NCBI GenBank assembly: GCA_032821775.1
Contig: JAVLRN010000018.1
Location: 372,001 to 436,000, forward strand
Direction of reading: 5' to 3'
Length of the DNA stretch: 64,000 bases
Origin: Sanguinoderma infundibulare
Lineage: Eukaryota; Basidiomycota; Agaricomycetes; Polyporales; Polyporaceae
In this document: positions 22,659 through 34,578 of the stretch, piece after piece
How the letters are laid out: every line of letters starts with the position of its first letter
Numbering within the stretch: the first letter of the stretch is position 1
Notes under the pieces: generated by a model
Told to the model about the DNA's origin: nothing
Database searches by the model: none
What the model saw: only the letters and a program-made list of their open reading frames with translations
Position numbers and translations under genes: made by a program

Positions 22659-24871
22659 TCATCTAGTCGGCCTGCACCGATCCATGATTCAGAGAGGTGT
22701 TCCCTGCAAGATGGCATGGAACATATCCCTCTGTCGGCATTTTCGACTCGGAGACATAATTGAATGGGAGTTAACTAGAAGTGGCACGGCACCATGAGGA
22801 AGCGACACATAATAGCCTACATTGTACTGGTGTCTTCCCTTCGATGGGCCCCCATGCATAAATTGGGGAGTGTATAAACCGGAATTACAGCGGATGACCT
22901 TGAGAAGCGTCGCAAATTGCCATAGAACGCGGTCGACGCTTTCAGTCGAAGGATTCCGCTTCGGAATCAGGAAACGGAGCCGGAATTCGGTTTACCGATA
23001 TCGTGAGTATGGTCCACAAGCTTGTACATCTGCCGGTATTCAGCCCCAATTTTCACAGCATGATTCGCATGCTACTCACATGAAGAAAGATAAATTGGAA
23101 AGCTGTATCGTCTCTGAGAAAGATACGTCCCAACTGCCACAAATTTGACTGGGCACCACCTCCGACGGTGGATCCTCTCGAGCAACCCACCGGCAGTTTT
23201 CGTTAGCTGTAGATGCTCTAACCTTAGCTCCTTGGGATCACCAAACCGGTAAAGTTGATTGGCAGCATTTACGCCAGCAGCGAGTGCATATGTCTACATT
23301 GCGCGAGATGTCAGGCAAGGCGACGGAAGTCGTATGCCGCCAGAGGCAGAACATGGGAACCATTCGCAACCGTGACGATCAACACGGCCCTCTAGTTTGA
23401 AGCCGAAGCCGAAGAGGATATTCGCCCCTCGTCGCCTTCCGTCAGCTTGGGTAGCGATGACGGGAGTGATCCTGTCTCGAGAAGTTGGACGTGCCTCGCG
23501 GTTGAGATCGCCAGACTGGAGGACGGGATCTGAGTGAAAGGTGTCTGCGAGCAAGTACTATCGCTGACTCGCGTAAAATGAAGAGTAGTCACATTACGAA
23601 CCTGTCAGTTCATTCCCCAGTTCATTCCCTGGTCCTTTCGGGAAGTGGCAAAGGCATCTACGTGAACAGAAAGAATACCTATGCAACAGCTGATGTACCG
23701 TGATTAAGAATGAACAATAGTGTGCGGCAAAACCATACTGGTCTCTTGTTGGTCGTATTCCGTGCGTTGGGAGGTTACAAAAATTGAATCGACCCCTCCA
23801 AGGGTATACGCGGTTATCTGGGCTACACTCATGGATTTCTGGGTCGCGGCAGTATATAGCGGATACCTTTTGGTCCGACTTGGAGGAAGGAAGGAAGGAA
23901 GAAAGGAAGGGAGGAAGGAGGGATTGACGAAGTCGCGTTCAACAATCATCGCCGGACTGTGCCGCCCTGCCAGACACTAGGGCGCTACGGCGCTCCCGGC
24001 CGGCCGGCCGTCGCTAAGCCTCGCTAAACGGTGCAGCCCAGTTGCTGCTTGGCTTCTTCAAGTACTTTTACTGTCACGGGCCCTCGGGAGCTCATCTGCC
24101 TATATTAGCGCAGCAAGAAGTATACGCGGATGCCAAGCTACTCCAGACCAAGGGTAGCGTTCACGGGTGAAGGGTTTGGCCGAACCTAGAGGCCAAACGA
24201 CACTGCTAAGTAAGTCTCCATCGCTGACCGTGGCGAACCAAAAGATGACAGTGTATAGAAGTTCTCTGTTCTCGACGAGACGCACGGCGCTGCGCTGCCA
24301 AGCTGGAGCGATTCACAGGTGCTTCCTGCGCATGGCTGTACGGCGTATGCGTATGCGATGCATGTTTGCGGCTGGTTAGCGCAGAGCCTTCAAATTGGCG
24401 TGCTGCGGAAACCGGCGTTTGCTGACCGCTTGGGCAGCGTGGCGATGCTCACCAATATGCTTTCCCACTGCTCGGATCCCTACTGGTAGGAAGCCAGCTA
24501 GCAAGGATGATGCGCCTCGAATTACTGAGGCGAGCTAGTACTCCCCTACCGCTCCCTCATCCGGTCACGAAAATAGTGCGTCTCATTCGAGGTTTGACCT
24601 GCTACTTACTGACCGTAGTTCACGTCCAAAGGATATATTCTGTGATACACTCGATGCGTAGGTTCACGCTTAAGACTAGTGAGACCGTAGAACGGTTTCC
24701 TGCTTATACCTGCCACACCCGAAGAGTCGGCCGTTCATCGGATATGCGACGATTAAAGGCTATGCATACCGAACTGCGGGCCCGCACATCGTCCAACAAC
24801 ACGAGGTCGACACCCAGCCCACACCATGACGTACGGTGCTCGAATACTCGAAGGCCCGGACGGCATTCACA

Positions 24872-24879
24872 TATAAAAG
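24872..24879 (+). promoter_or_regulatory. TATA box of PRP copy B
   Basis: TATAAAAG 119 bp before the ATG, inside the block conserved upstream of all PRP copies. Confidence 0.65.
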
Positions 24880-24990
24880 GCGGGCTATCGTCTCTCCAAA
24901 CCTCAGGTCGTCGAACTCCACTTGCATTCGACTACTACCCTCTGTTCTCAACTACTCATCCTCATCCTTCAGCCTCGAACCCCAGCCACG

Positions 24991-25974
24991 ATGCGGTCCT
25001 CTACTATTTTGTACGCTCTCATTGCGCTCGCGGTGAGCGGATACGGTGCTCCGCTTGGAGCCCCCAAGGACGGGTGGGTGCTAGCTTAGCTTCCATTCCT
25101 TTTTATATGCAGAGGCTCATATACGTATGCTCTTTTCTGCAGCTCTGTTGCGGTGCACTCTCCTCTCCCTCCACCACCGCCGCATGCGCTCCGCGAGGCT
25201 GCTGCGCCTCCGCCTCCGCCTAAGCCCTCCCCGCCGCCGCCGCCTCATGCGGCTCGTGAGGCTGCTGCTCCGCCGCCCAAGCCCAAGCCCTCGCCTCCTC
25301 CGCACGCGGGCCGGGAGGAAGCTGCTCCTCCACCGAAGCCTAAGCCTTCCCCGCCGCCCCCGCATGCTGGTCGCGAGGCTGCCCCGCCCCCGCCGAAGCC
25401 CAAGCCGTCGCCCCCTCCCCCGCACGCCGTGCGTGAGGCTGTTGCTCCCCCGCCCGAGCCCAAGCCTTCCCCGCTACCTCCCCACGCTCGTGAGGCTGAG
25501 GCCGAGGCTGCTGCTCCCCCGCCAAAGCCCAAGCCTTCCCCGCCGCCCCCTCATGCGGCTCGCGACGCTGCCCCGCCCCCGCCCAAGCCCAAGCCGTCGC
25601 CCCCTCCCCACGCGGGTCGTGAGGCGGCTGCTCCCCCGCCCAAGCCCAAGCCCTCCCCGCCGCCTCCCCACGCTGGCCGGGAGGAAGCAGCTCCTCCACC
25701 CAAGCCCAAGCCCTCCCCGCCGCCCCCTCATGCGGCTCGCGAGGCAGCCGCTCCCCCACCCAAGCCGAAGCCGTCACCTCCTCCCCATGCGGGTCGTGAG
25801 GCTGCTCCCCCTCCCAAGCCCAAGCCCTCTCCTCTTCCCCCACATGCAGGCCGTGAGGCCGCTGCTCTCCCGCCTAAGCCCAAGCCTTCCCCGCCTCCGC
25901 ACGCTCGTGAGGCTGAGGCTAAAGCTGCTGCACCTCCACCCAAGCCTATGCCGTCGCCTCCTCCCCATTTCTAA
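24991..25974 (+). CDS. Secreted proline-rich repeat protein, copy B
   Basis: Exon 1 encodes a signal peptide (MRSSTILYALIALAVSGYG) and APLGAPKDG; a GTGGGT..CAG intron follows; exon 2 continues SVAVHSPLPPPPPHALREAA and then about 13 imperfect repeats of roughly 19 residues, consensus AAPPPKPKPSPPPPHAGRE, ending PPPHF. Some units carry REAEAEA in place of GREAA. The protein is about 305 residues, rich in Pro, Ala, Lys and His, with no Cys and no folded domain, so it should be an extended polyproline-like secreted chain. Similar composition is found in cell-wall extensin-like proteins, but I know no named family. The repeat also leaves other frames open; this frame is chosen for the signal peptide and shared structure of four copies. 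Confidence 0.7.
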
Positions 25975-27184
25975 GTCGTCCCCCGACAGCATTCCCGGTT
26001 GGCGATCCGAGGCGGTCTCTGTGCACAATTCCAGCGGTTAGTTAATTCTCTGGATGTAGTTCGGTCGTACATTGTCACGGGAGTAGAATGAATAGATGAA
26101 TTTCATAACCTTTGACCTTGAAGTCAGATCGTTGTGTCGTTTGTCGTGTGTCGTGCGACTGGTGCCGACAGTCCGCTCCCGCGAAGGTTCAGACGTTGGG
26201 AATTGAGATAGAGGTGCAAATGTGCGCCGGTTGAACCTTGGTACGTTCTCGAGTCGGATCGCGTTCACGTCGAAGACAGTATGCAATGCTCTCTCACGAT
26301 AGCTGTGTTTCTCGCGCTGGTACTTGGGAAATGCAGGGAAATATGTTGGTTATTGTATGAGGCGTCCGAACGCTGTAGAGGCTAACAGCGTTGATGGACG
26401 AGGCAGGAAACGGTTGTATCATATTCTCATCGTCAGCGGTCTTGGCTCTGCACCCGGTCAACGTTGAAGTCGACTCGGAGTTGCGTCGGATCCCGTACTA
26501 AGATGCCAACCGTGCTAGTTCGCAAATGCGAACTGTGACGAACCAGCACACAGCCTGCGTTGAAAGGAGGCGAAGCATAGATAACCTAGAGATTCCAAAA
26601 TCATCGTCTCCTTCCTATGGTACAACATATCATTCACGGCCACCAAAGTATCGTTCATGATCACCATTCAGCTGGTGCCCCTCGGCCCGTGACGATGAAC
26701 ACGGCCCTCTAATTCGAAGCCGAAGCCGAGGAAGATATTGGCCCCTCGCCGCCTTCCTCCAGCCTTGGGTAGCCATGACGGGGGTGACCTCGCCTCAAAG
26801 ACATTGGACTTGCCTCGCGGTTGATATCGTCAGACTTGGGGTCGGAGAGAAAGGTGTCAGCGGGCGAGTAGTAGCGTTGACTCATCTACAATGAGAACGT
26901 AGTCGCATTACGAACCTATCAATACTTTCCCAGCTACCAGTCATGAACGACAGCATCAAAGGGGGTTCGAGAACATCCGCAATATCGATGGGAGGACTTG
27001 ATGCTCATCCGCCGAGTTCGTATAGGTCGGTCGCGGTACAATCGTCCGGCACGGCAATGAGTCCGGCGTCCTGTTACAAGAACTTAGATACATGTAAGTA
27101 ATTGCACGCACTGGTTCTAGCCTGGCACGTCGCACTTGAGTGTCAAGTCCAGACGAATGGCAAACTTGTCGCGTGTTGTCGACA
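25975..27184. other. Mosaic non-coding region after PRP-B
   Basis: 3' sequence of PRP-B to about 26040, then fragments. 26690-26940 is a further diverged copy of a module piece also present at about 2470-2640 and 23340-23590 (tract with GAAGCCGAAGCCGA and CTTGGGTAGC). No gene supported. Confidence 0.5.
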
Positions 27185-27446
27185 GGAAATTTGTAACGAG
27201 TGCAGGCCAAAAATGGCAACATAGGTAAACCGATAGTGATATATTCCTGGCTCGAGGTCGGGGGCATACCCCAGTTTCGAGCTATTGATACGTTGAGCAC
27301 GCAATCCCGAGATGGCCGCCGGGACGTGATGGGAGGAAAAAGGTACCAGCTCGAAACTGGGGTATACCCCCGACCTCGAGCCAGGAATATATCACTATCG
27401 GTTTACCTATGTTGCCATTTTTGGTCTGCACTCGTTACAAATTTCC
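27185..27446. repeat. Foldback element: 99-bp inverted repeats with 64-bp spacer
   Basis: Arm 27185-27283 and arm 27348-27446 are reverse complements with two mismatches (GCAGGCC/GCAGACC and GGCATACC/GGTATACC). The outer ends read GGAAATTT..AAATTTCC. The spacer contains no ORF. No obvious target duplication. It looks like a recent foldback or MITE-type insertion, or a palindromic duplication. Confidence 0.85.
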
Positions 27447-28619
27447 ACCAAGAAATCGGCCTTGCGTCAGGCGAGCCTGAAGTTGTAGCCTTCATCGCGG
27501 TCATCATTCAGTTGAATGTTGACATGGACGGTTACGAGAAGCCTAAGGAGGACAACGCGCAGGCCGAACGCTGTCAATTCCGAGGTGATGGCAGGAGGAG
27601 CGGAGCGCCTAGCGAGCATTTGCTGCCATCTTCAGTCTCCTCAACGACCTGTCCTCTTCCATCGTCTTCCTGCTTGTCGGTCTCGATTACACGCACTGGC
27701 CTCGATGTGGACCACTCTTGTCGCTTGCTTCTTGTTGTACTCAGCTCTAGGCGACTGTTTTGCCCCAGCTTGCACTGGCTTATGTCTTTCTTTGCGGCAT
27801 GGCATCGTATGCGGAGTGTTCAGTCCGATGGGATCGAACGTCGTCTCTTCAAGCACTCTGAGAACGGCTAAAAGGCCGACGCATCTTCAAGCTCGGATAC
27901 AGGAGATGCAGGCGAGAGGTTATTGAGTTAATATTTGTCGAGGTGCGCACTGGTCACGAAACATAATCAAAGTGAGCGATGCGCATCGCTGTTGACACGC
28001 GTCCTAAGCAGAAGGTGACCTTCCTGGACACGCTGCACGATGTCGCTGGAAGCGTTCAAGCCAATTGCGCGGCAGAACACTCATACCATGGGAAGACCAC
28101 GCGAACAACCCCCCTTGAGAAACCTGACCGCGGCCGCCAGTTCTACCTCCTCCAATGCCGGCTAATCCGCCATCTGCGTCGTCCCCCTACTGCCGCGGTT
28201 GAATGCTGAATGGAAGCTCCAGCGAGGGGTTGTCGTCCGTTCCGTCGTCCTCCCAATACTTGTGCACGCTCCCACTGTGAGCAGCACCGAGGCCGAGGAT
28301 GCGGACCGCGAGGAGCAATCGCACTGTGCCGGTGGCTTCCCAGTCGTTCCCCAGTGTCGGAAGACTCTTGCGGAGCGGCAAGCTGGCTCATCTTCGGTTG
28401 ACGAGAAGGACGTCGTCCCGGGCGTCATCGGGCTGGAGACGTGCCCGACATGTGTCGTCGAGAGCGACGACCCCCACGTGCTGCCGCGAATGCCACCATC
28501 GGTACGCTTGCCATTTGTGTTTTGCTCTGTGTATGAACGTACGCTGACGAACACCGTCCCTCGTTATAACCAGACTTCCACGCGCTGCCAACGATAATGA
28601 ACACAGGCGAGGAGGCGGA
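27447..28619. other. Region with no supported gene
   Basis: Short ORFs on both strands but no family resemblance I can defend. Part of it may be 5' sequence of the F-box-like remnant that follows. Confidence 0.4.
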
Positions 28620-29070
28620 CCACGATATCGTCCACGGCGGCTCAGTCCTCGAGGTATCTGCGAACGCCGCTCCGATATCGCGGCAAAATTATCGAGGTAG
28701 TTTGCGGACGGCGCGGATGCGTGCGCGTGCAGATCCGAGCGGGTATGATCTTATGTACCACGAGTCAGCCCCCGCCCCCGCTAATGCGGGCCTCCGCGTC
28801 TCTCATTAATATCTGCCACCCATTCACAATCGACGACACTTTTCTCCTGGACCATGGCTGCCAAGTGGCCCAATTTGCGCGTGCTCGATTTGGGCATTTG
28901 CGCGAACGGTTGGAAGGGTGCCGACTTCGTTCCCCGGGTCACAGTCTTCGGCGTGATCGGGTTTGCTCGACATTGTCCTTCGCTGCACGTCTTCGGCGTC
29001 GCCTTCAACGCGGATACGCAGATGCCCCCAAGCCGGCTGCGGAACGGTGCGGCGTTGCTCCACCATCTCC
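28620..29070 (+). pseudogene. F-box/LRR-type protein remnant, cut by GH27-d
   Basis: The frame around 28810-29070 reads TIDDTFLLD, MAAKWPNLRVLDLGICANGW, PRVTVFGVIGFARHCPSLHV and FGVAFNADTQMP. This is the C-terminal leucine-rich pattern of the large agaricomycete F-box family (a tested row of 'kawPnLeeLdLg', 'vTl.GL..la.hCP.L..L'). The similarity stops at about 29068, where the sequence becomes the inverted 3' part of GH27-d. The N-terminal F-box was not seen. A gene broken by arrival of the module is the simplest reading. Confidence 0.5.
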
Positions 29071-30380
29071 CAGGTTGCCGGACATGCGCCACGAGTGTCG
29101 CTATGCCCCGCGGGCCATCGGTGAGTTAGCCGCACATTAGGGTAGCAGAAACGTGGGAGGAACGCACAACGCGAGCTCCCCATTCCCATACGTTTGCCGC
29201 TCCACCGGTATCGAGACTGAAGAGGAACGGTCGACCAGTGTCGTTCAACGCGGCGCTGACATGAATCCGCATCGTCAGCATACCTGCGACACGGTCAAAC
29301 CGGTGGGACGTACATCATTTGACGGTTGCGAATAGCAGTGTTTGAGTTGCTATCACGGAACCCAAGTCTCTAGGCAAAGACGGTATGCGAATAAGAAGGG
29401 ACCCACTTACTACCAGTCTCCACCAGGAGGGCTCTGTGAAAAGGTCAGGATCCGGATTGATTGACCATGCTCAGAAAAGATGGGCCCACAGAAGAGTCGG
29501 TCCAGTTTGCCGGAACGTTGCCATCATCTGTTCTGGACGTCAATGCCGTGATCCCACACGCGCCGTAGGAGGTGACATCAATTCACGTACTGTACTTGAA
29601 GTCTGGGAGGCCAGAATCAACATCGGATTTCTCGCACTTGAGGTCAGGCAGACGACCCCTGGAGGGACTTACAGTCGACGCCCCCATTCGACAAACGTGG
29701 CAGCGTCCAACTCTTCGTTTCCGAGAGAATCAGGGGAGCTATCGGAGCCCCCACTCCCGCTCCAACCGAGGATTCCGAACTTGAGGCCGACACCGTGCAC
29801 TTGGTCAGCGAGGTAGCCAATTCCGTTCGGGAACTTGCTCGGGTCAGGCACGAGTTGACCGGTGAATACGCTTCTGGGGTTGAGCGACCAGCAGCCCTAC
29901 AAGTATAATGAAGGTTGGCGTTACAATGCGGAGCGGGAAGGTCTTAAAGGGAGCGCATACGTCAATGTTGATGTACTCGTAGCCCGCATCGGCAAGCCCA
30001 AGAGAGATGAATTGGTTCGCAGTGTCAAGGACCTCGGTTTCGCTGACGGCTACCGTAGCAATGGCTGTTAAATCAGGTACATTGACATGATATCCGGGAC
30101 CATACGCACTGCAATCATTCCCACCGCTGGCATTCCAGGAATTCCAGCTGATCGGTTGTCCGTCAGCTTCCCGTGTGTCCCAAGTCGAGCGAAGAGTGTC
30201 TCACCCGAGGGCAGGAAGCTTTCCCACATCACGGGTTGGGCCAGTGGTAGGAGCTGAAGCGGCAATACCGGTCAGAGCAAGGCTCGGGGCGGAACCGGCG
30301 ATGGTAGTGCTCGGCAGCGTGACACAGACAAGAAGCCCTCCAAGAAGGTAGGCCCGCAGCGGTCGCTTGAAGCTATACAT
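29069..30380 (-). pseudogene. GH27 alpha-galactosidase-like, copy d (truncated and frameshifted)
   Basis: Starts at 30380 with MYSFKRPLRAYLLGGLLVCV and follows the family through [46 protein letters not shown] and NEELDAATFVEW. There a G-run has five G (29681-29685, written as C on the plus strand) where intact copies have four, so GVDY is lost. Later exons remain recognisable (VPANWTDS, VWEWGARV, SWRMSGNLG), then the copy ends abruptly at 29069 inside the exon after SGNLG, joined to F-box-like sequence. The family acid/base Asp is Asn in SGNLG. The promoter TATA-like box is CTTGAAAG. Broken copy, closest to e. Confidence 0.75.
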
Positions 30381-32432
30381 GACAAAAGATTTCTGAAAGC
30401 CGACCTTCTACGAGCCGAGGAAAGGGACGGGAGAAAGGGGCTGGCGACCGCCAAGTAAGTAAAGGCGGCTTTCAAGCCATTCCGTTGGCCTGCACCGATC
30501 CACGATTCAGGCAGGTATTCCTTGCAAGATGACATGGAACATAACACGTCCATGACTCTGTCGGCCTTGCCGAGACACCCCTGAACGGCAGAAGTTAGTT
30601 GGTAGCACGGCACCGTAAACCACATAATAACCTACGTAGCAATGGTCTCTTCCCTTTGATGCCCCCGAGAACTGAATTGAGACCGATCAAGCCGGAATCT
30701 GAGCAGATGGCCTTGAGAAGCGTGGCAATCGTCACAGAAAGCATCGGTCCCAGAAGAAGCGTCGGCATTGGAACCAGTCAAAGGCGGCGGGATTAGGTTT
30801 CCCGGTCTGATGAACCTGGTTCAGCAGCTAGCACACCTGCCGGTGCTTAGAGAAGGGCTGCTCCATTCTTGGAGGTCGCATCAGGTCACCTCACTAGCTA
30901 GTCCAAGGCCAGGATAATGGACTAACTGCTGCGGGAATGGTTCCCCCTAGCTGTGAGCCCCGGGTTGAGGCATGTCGTCGAAAGCGACTGCTTTCTGCTC
31001 TCCCGCCATGCCCATGGATTATCACGGCAACGTGAGGTATCCGCAGGAAAGAGAGCTCGTTGGAGGCCGCCCAACGGGTCGCTGTCAGAGAGCTGATGGT
31101 CGGCTGCAGTAGTAAGAGCCTAGAGGGCGCAGTGAACGGACCTACAGATTAGACAGGGGATCGCCTTCGACGGCGAATCCTCCAGAGAAGCCGGCCGGCA
31201 GATTTTGTGATCTCGGGACAGCACGATTGCCTCGAAGAAAGAAAAAAGGGAGGAAGGGATTTGCAAGTTGAACTTCAAGAGCCAAGTCACGTTCAACCGC
31301 CGGAACACATTTCAGCGCTCCGCCGGCCGTCGCTCAGCGCTTCAAGAGTACACACTGGTAGCGGCGCGGCCGCTGCTTCCCACTGACTGCTTCCTTCAGT
31401 ATTGCCAGCCAGAGGTACGTACGTTCGAAAACTGAGGAAGGCCTACTCAATAATCCTCACTGCAGCGCTGCAGCTGTACCGCCGCCAGCTCTCGCAAATA
31501 GCGCCCTTCGGGCGTACGACTGTCGTCTCGTCGTCCTCACAACCGGAAAGCGATCAATGGATATTTACGCGGATGCCAAGCTACTCCAGACCAAGGGTAT
31601 CATCCACGGGTGAGGGCTTGGCCAAATGTAGAGGAGCAAGTCTCCGTTGCTGGACTTTCCTGAACCAAAAGATGAAAGTCAATCGTATCCACTTCCTAGA
31701 CCGAAGCGAACAGCGCTGCGGAAGGAAGAGAAGATTTTCAGTGAACGTCATATGCTTTCGTTTTGGGTGCTTTCTGCGCATACCTGTACCCCGTATGCAT
31801 ATGCGATGCATGTTTGGTCGTACGCGCAAGACGCTTCGTACAGGCGTGCTGCGGAGGGCGGCGTTTGCTGACCGCGTGCACAGGAATCGCGTAGCGATCA
31901 ACACCAAAACGCTTCCCCGATGCGCGGATTCTAACTAGTGAGCGGGAAGCAAGCCAAGCGAGGAGAGTGCGCCTTGAGCCACTGAGGTGAGCCGACCCCC
32001 GCTCTGTCACCCGGTCATGAACTCGGTGAGTGTCGCTCGAGCTCTGTGTACTCCGTATGTCTTATTCCGAAGGACATATACCACGGTATACTCTGCAGGT
32101 TCGATTTCAATGCATACATGCACGCTCAAGACTAGAGACACCGTGGACCATTCTCCCGCTTTGACCTGCCACACCCGACGCATCGGCCGCTCGTCGGATA
32201 TGAGACGGTGAAAGGCAATGTTAGCCTGAACTGCGGACCCGCACGTTTTCAAACAACACGAGGTCCACACCATGACGTACGGTACTCGAATACTCGAAGG
32301 CCCGGAAGCTATTCGCATATAAAAGGCTGACCTGCTCGTTTCTCCAAACCTCAGGTCGTCGCACTCCACTTGCATTCGACTACCACCCTCTGTTCTCAAC
32401 TACTCATCCTTCAGTCTCGAACGTCAGCCACG
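30381..32432. other. Divergent intergenic region, module 3 (GH27-d / PRP-C)
   Basis: GH27 promoter block at about 30460-30790 and PRP promoter block at about 31990-32432. The central part matches 45.4-47.2 kb in inverse orientation over its whole length. ORFs here (for example 31402-31938) are mirrored in the other arm but resemble no protein family. Confidence 0.55.
32318..32325 (+). promoter_or_regulatory. TATA box of PRP copy C
   Basis: TATAAAAG 115 bp before the ATG, in the conserved PRP upstream block. Confidence 0.65.
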
Positions 32433-33633
32433 ATGCGGTCCGCTACGATCTTGTACGCACTCATTGCGCTCGCGGTGAGCGGATACGGTGCTCCGCTTGG
32501 AGCCCCCAAGGACGGGTGGGTGCCATCTTAGCTTCCATTCCTGCTTTTTATATTCAGAGGCTCATATACGCATGCTCTTTTTCTGCAGCTCTGTTGCGGT
32601 GCACTCTCCTCTCCCTCCACCACCGCCGCATGCGCTCCGCGAGGCTGCTGCGCCGCCGCCTCAGCCTAAGCCCTCCCCGCCGCCCCCGCATGCTGGTCGC
32701 GAGGCTGCCCCACCCCCGCCGAAGCCCAAGCCGTCGCCCCCTCCCCCCCACGCCGTGCGTGAGGCTGCTGCTCCTCCACCCAAGCCTAAGCCTTCCCCGC
32801 CTCCTCCGCACGCTCGTGAGGCTGAGGCCGAGGCTGCTGCTCCCCCGCCAAAGCCCAAGCCTTCCCCGCCGCCCCCTCATGCGGCTCGCGAGGCTGCCGC
32901 TCCCCCACCCAAGCCGAAGCCGTCGCCTCCGCCCCATGCGGGTCGTGACGCTGCTCCCCCGCCAAAGCCCAAGCCCTCTCCTCTTCCCCCACATGCAGGC
33001 CGTGAGGCCGCTGCTCCCCCGCCTAAGCCCAAGCCTTCCCCGCCTCCTCCGCATGCTCGTGAGGCTGAGGCTGAGGCTGCTGCTCCACCCAAGCCTAAGC
33101 CGTCACCTCCTCCGCCCAAGCCTTCTCCGGCGCCGCCTGCCCCGCATGTTGGTCGCGAGGCTGCCGCGCCCCCGCCTAAGCCCAAGCCGTCGCCTCCTCC
33201 CCCGCATGCAGGACGTGAGGCCGCTGCTCCCCCGCCTAAGCCCAAGCCTTCCCCGCCTCCTCCGCACGTTCGTGAGGACGAGGCTGAGGCTGCTGCGCCT
33301 CCACCCAAGCCTAAGCCGTCGCCTCCTCCCCACGCGGGTCGTGAGGCGGCTGCTCCCCCGCCCAAGCCCAAGCCCTCCCCGCCGCCTCCCCACGCTGGCC
33401 GCGAGGAAGCTGCTCCTCCACCCAAGCCTAAGCCTTCCCCGCCGCCCCCGCATGCTGGTCGCGAGGCTGCCCCGCCCCCGCCGAAGCCCAAGCCATCGCC
33501 CCCTCCCCCGCACGCCGTGCGTGAGGCTGCTGCTCCTCCGCCCAAGCCTAAGCCCTCGCCTCCTCCGCATGTTGGTCGGGAGGCTGCTGCTCCCCCGCCC
33601 AAGCCCAAGCCTTCCCCTCCCCCCCACTTCTAA
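32433..33633 (+). CDS. Secreted proline-rich repeat protein, copy C (longest)
   Basis: Same two-exon structure as copy B: signal peptide MRSATILYALIALAVSGYG, APLGAPKDG, intron, then SSVAVHSPLP.. and about 16 repeats of the AAPPPKPKPSPPPPHAGRE type, ending PPPHF, about 375 residues. Variant units follow an order: HAGREA, HAVREA, HAREAEAEA, HAAREA, HAGRDA, PLPPHAGREA, HAREAEAEA, then a unit with KPSPAPPAPHVGREA. Part of this order recurs in copy D, showing that they share a recent ancestor and differ by gain or loss of whole units. Function unknown; secretion is predicted, and an extended wall-associated or processed-peptide role is inferred only from composition. Confidence 0.7.
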
Positions 33634-34142
33634 GTCGCCGTCCTACACGTTGAGTGGGCTGCGCCGTCCCGGGCTGCCGATGCGAGCCGGTCTTCATGGA
33701 CAATCTCAGCCGTTAGCTAATTCGATTTCTCTAGATGTAGTTCACTCTGAATGAATGGATGAATTTCATGCCCTTTGATGTTGGTGTATGATTATCGTGT
33801 GCTGAATATGGTCGTGTGCCGCCTTTAATGTTTGTCCTGATGCGCGGGTCAAAAGCGAAGAGGCTTCTGAAGCTTACATGGATCATGGCTTTCTCTCTCC
33901 ATCCGAGTATGGCGATGAGTCGGATTGAAATAGTCTCGTTTCGAATGTTGAAAGTGTCGTGCCATCTAGATTGAGAGACTGATGTCTGAGGGCAGAGACT
34001 GGAGAGGAAAGCGTTAGTGAAACGCCGGAGCCGAATGGGTGTGGGGGGATCTAAACTGTACGACTTGATTAGAAGACTACCTTGGCCAGTGGCAATCTCG
34101 GACGGCTCCAAATCACCCAATGAACCCATGCATACATACTTA
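33634..34142. other. 3' flank of PRP-C, part of the large inverted repeat
   Basis: Matches the complement of 43.80-44.34 kb (for example the segment near 34090-34130 with GGACGGCTCCAAATC). No gene. Confidence 0.6.
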
Positions 34143-34376
34143 CACTGCGCGCCCGGTAGGTCGGGAAAATGACGAGGTCCAATCTCCGACCTATTGTTCG
34201 GGAAATATGCGAGTTTCGTACTGGGGAAAATCACTATGTTAGTTGGTAGTTCTACATAGCGAAAATGGTCAAGAAACTTACCCTTTTACGACCTTCTTCA
34301 AAACGCGGTCCCAGCGAAAAGTACGAGGATTGTTGTTGTATTTCGCAGAGATAATCTAGGCATAATTACTGGGATT

Positions 34377-34398
34377 GGGGGGGGGGGGGGGGGGGGGG
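34377..34398. repeat. Poly-G tract (22 G)
   Basis: Uninterrupted run of 22 G inside the TIR element; length may be inexact because of sequencing. Confidence 0.8.
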
Positions 34399-34578
34399 TT
34401 GACTGGTTCTTAGTCAACATTTACGCTGGAAGAGATGGTGAAAAAGCCAGTGGGGAGATTCCGTAATTGTTGGGTAGAGTTGGCGGGCGCGGGCGTTCGA
34501 GAGCAGTAGGGATAAGACATGCATATGAACCAGGACCTTAGCGAATGGCGTGGGTATGGGTAACCCGCGTGGGTTATG

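Larger units (their letters stand above)
22561..24990. other. Divergent intergenic region, module 2 (GH27-c / PRP-B)
   Basis: Inverted counterpart of 1198-3427: the GH27 promoter block is at 22561-23000, the GGAA microsatellite at 23883-23921, GGCCGGCCGGCCG near 24000, and the PRP promoter block from about 24690. No gene supported. Confidence 0.6.

Noticed and set aside
27200..27926. Overlapping ORFs after the foldback repeat
   Set aside because: One begins within the inverted repeat and none shows domain motifs or a credible splice structure.
31402..31938. 178-residue ORF conserved in both arms (also 45849-46556)
   Set aside because: Conservation is explained by the recent inverted duplication; composition and lack of family resemblance argue against coding.
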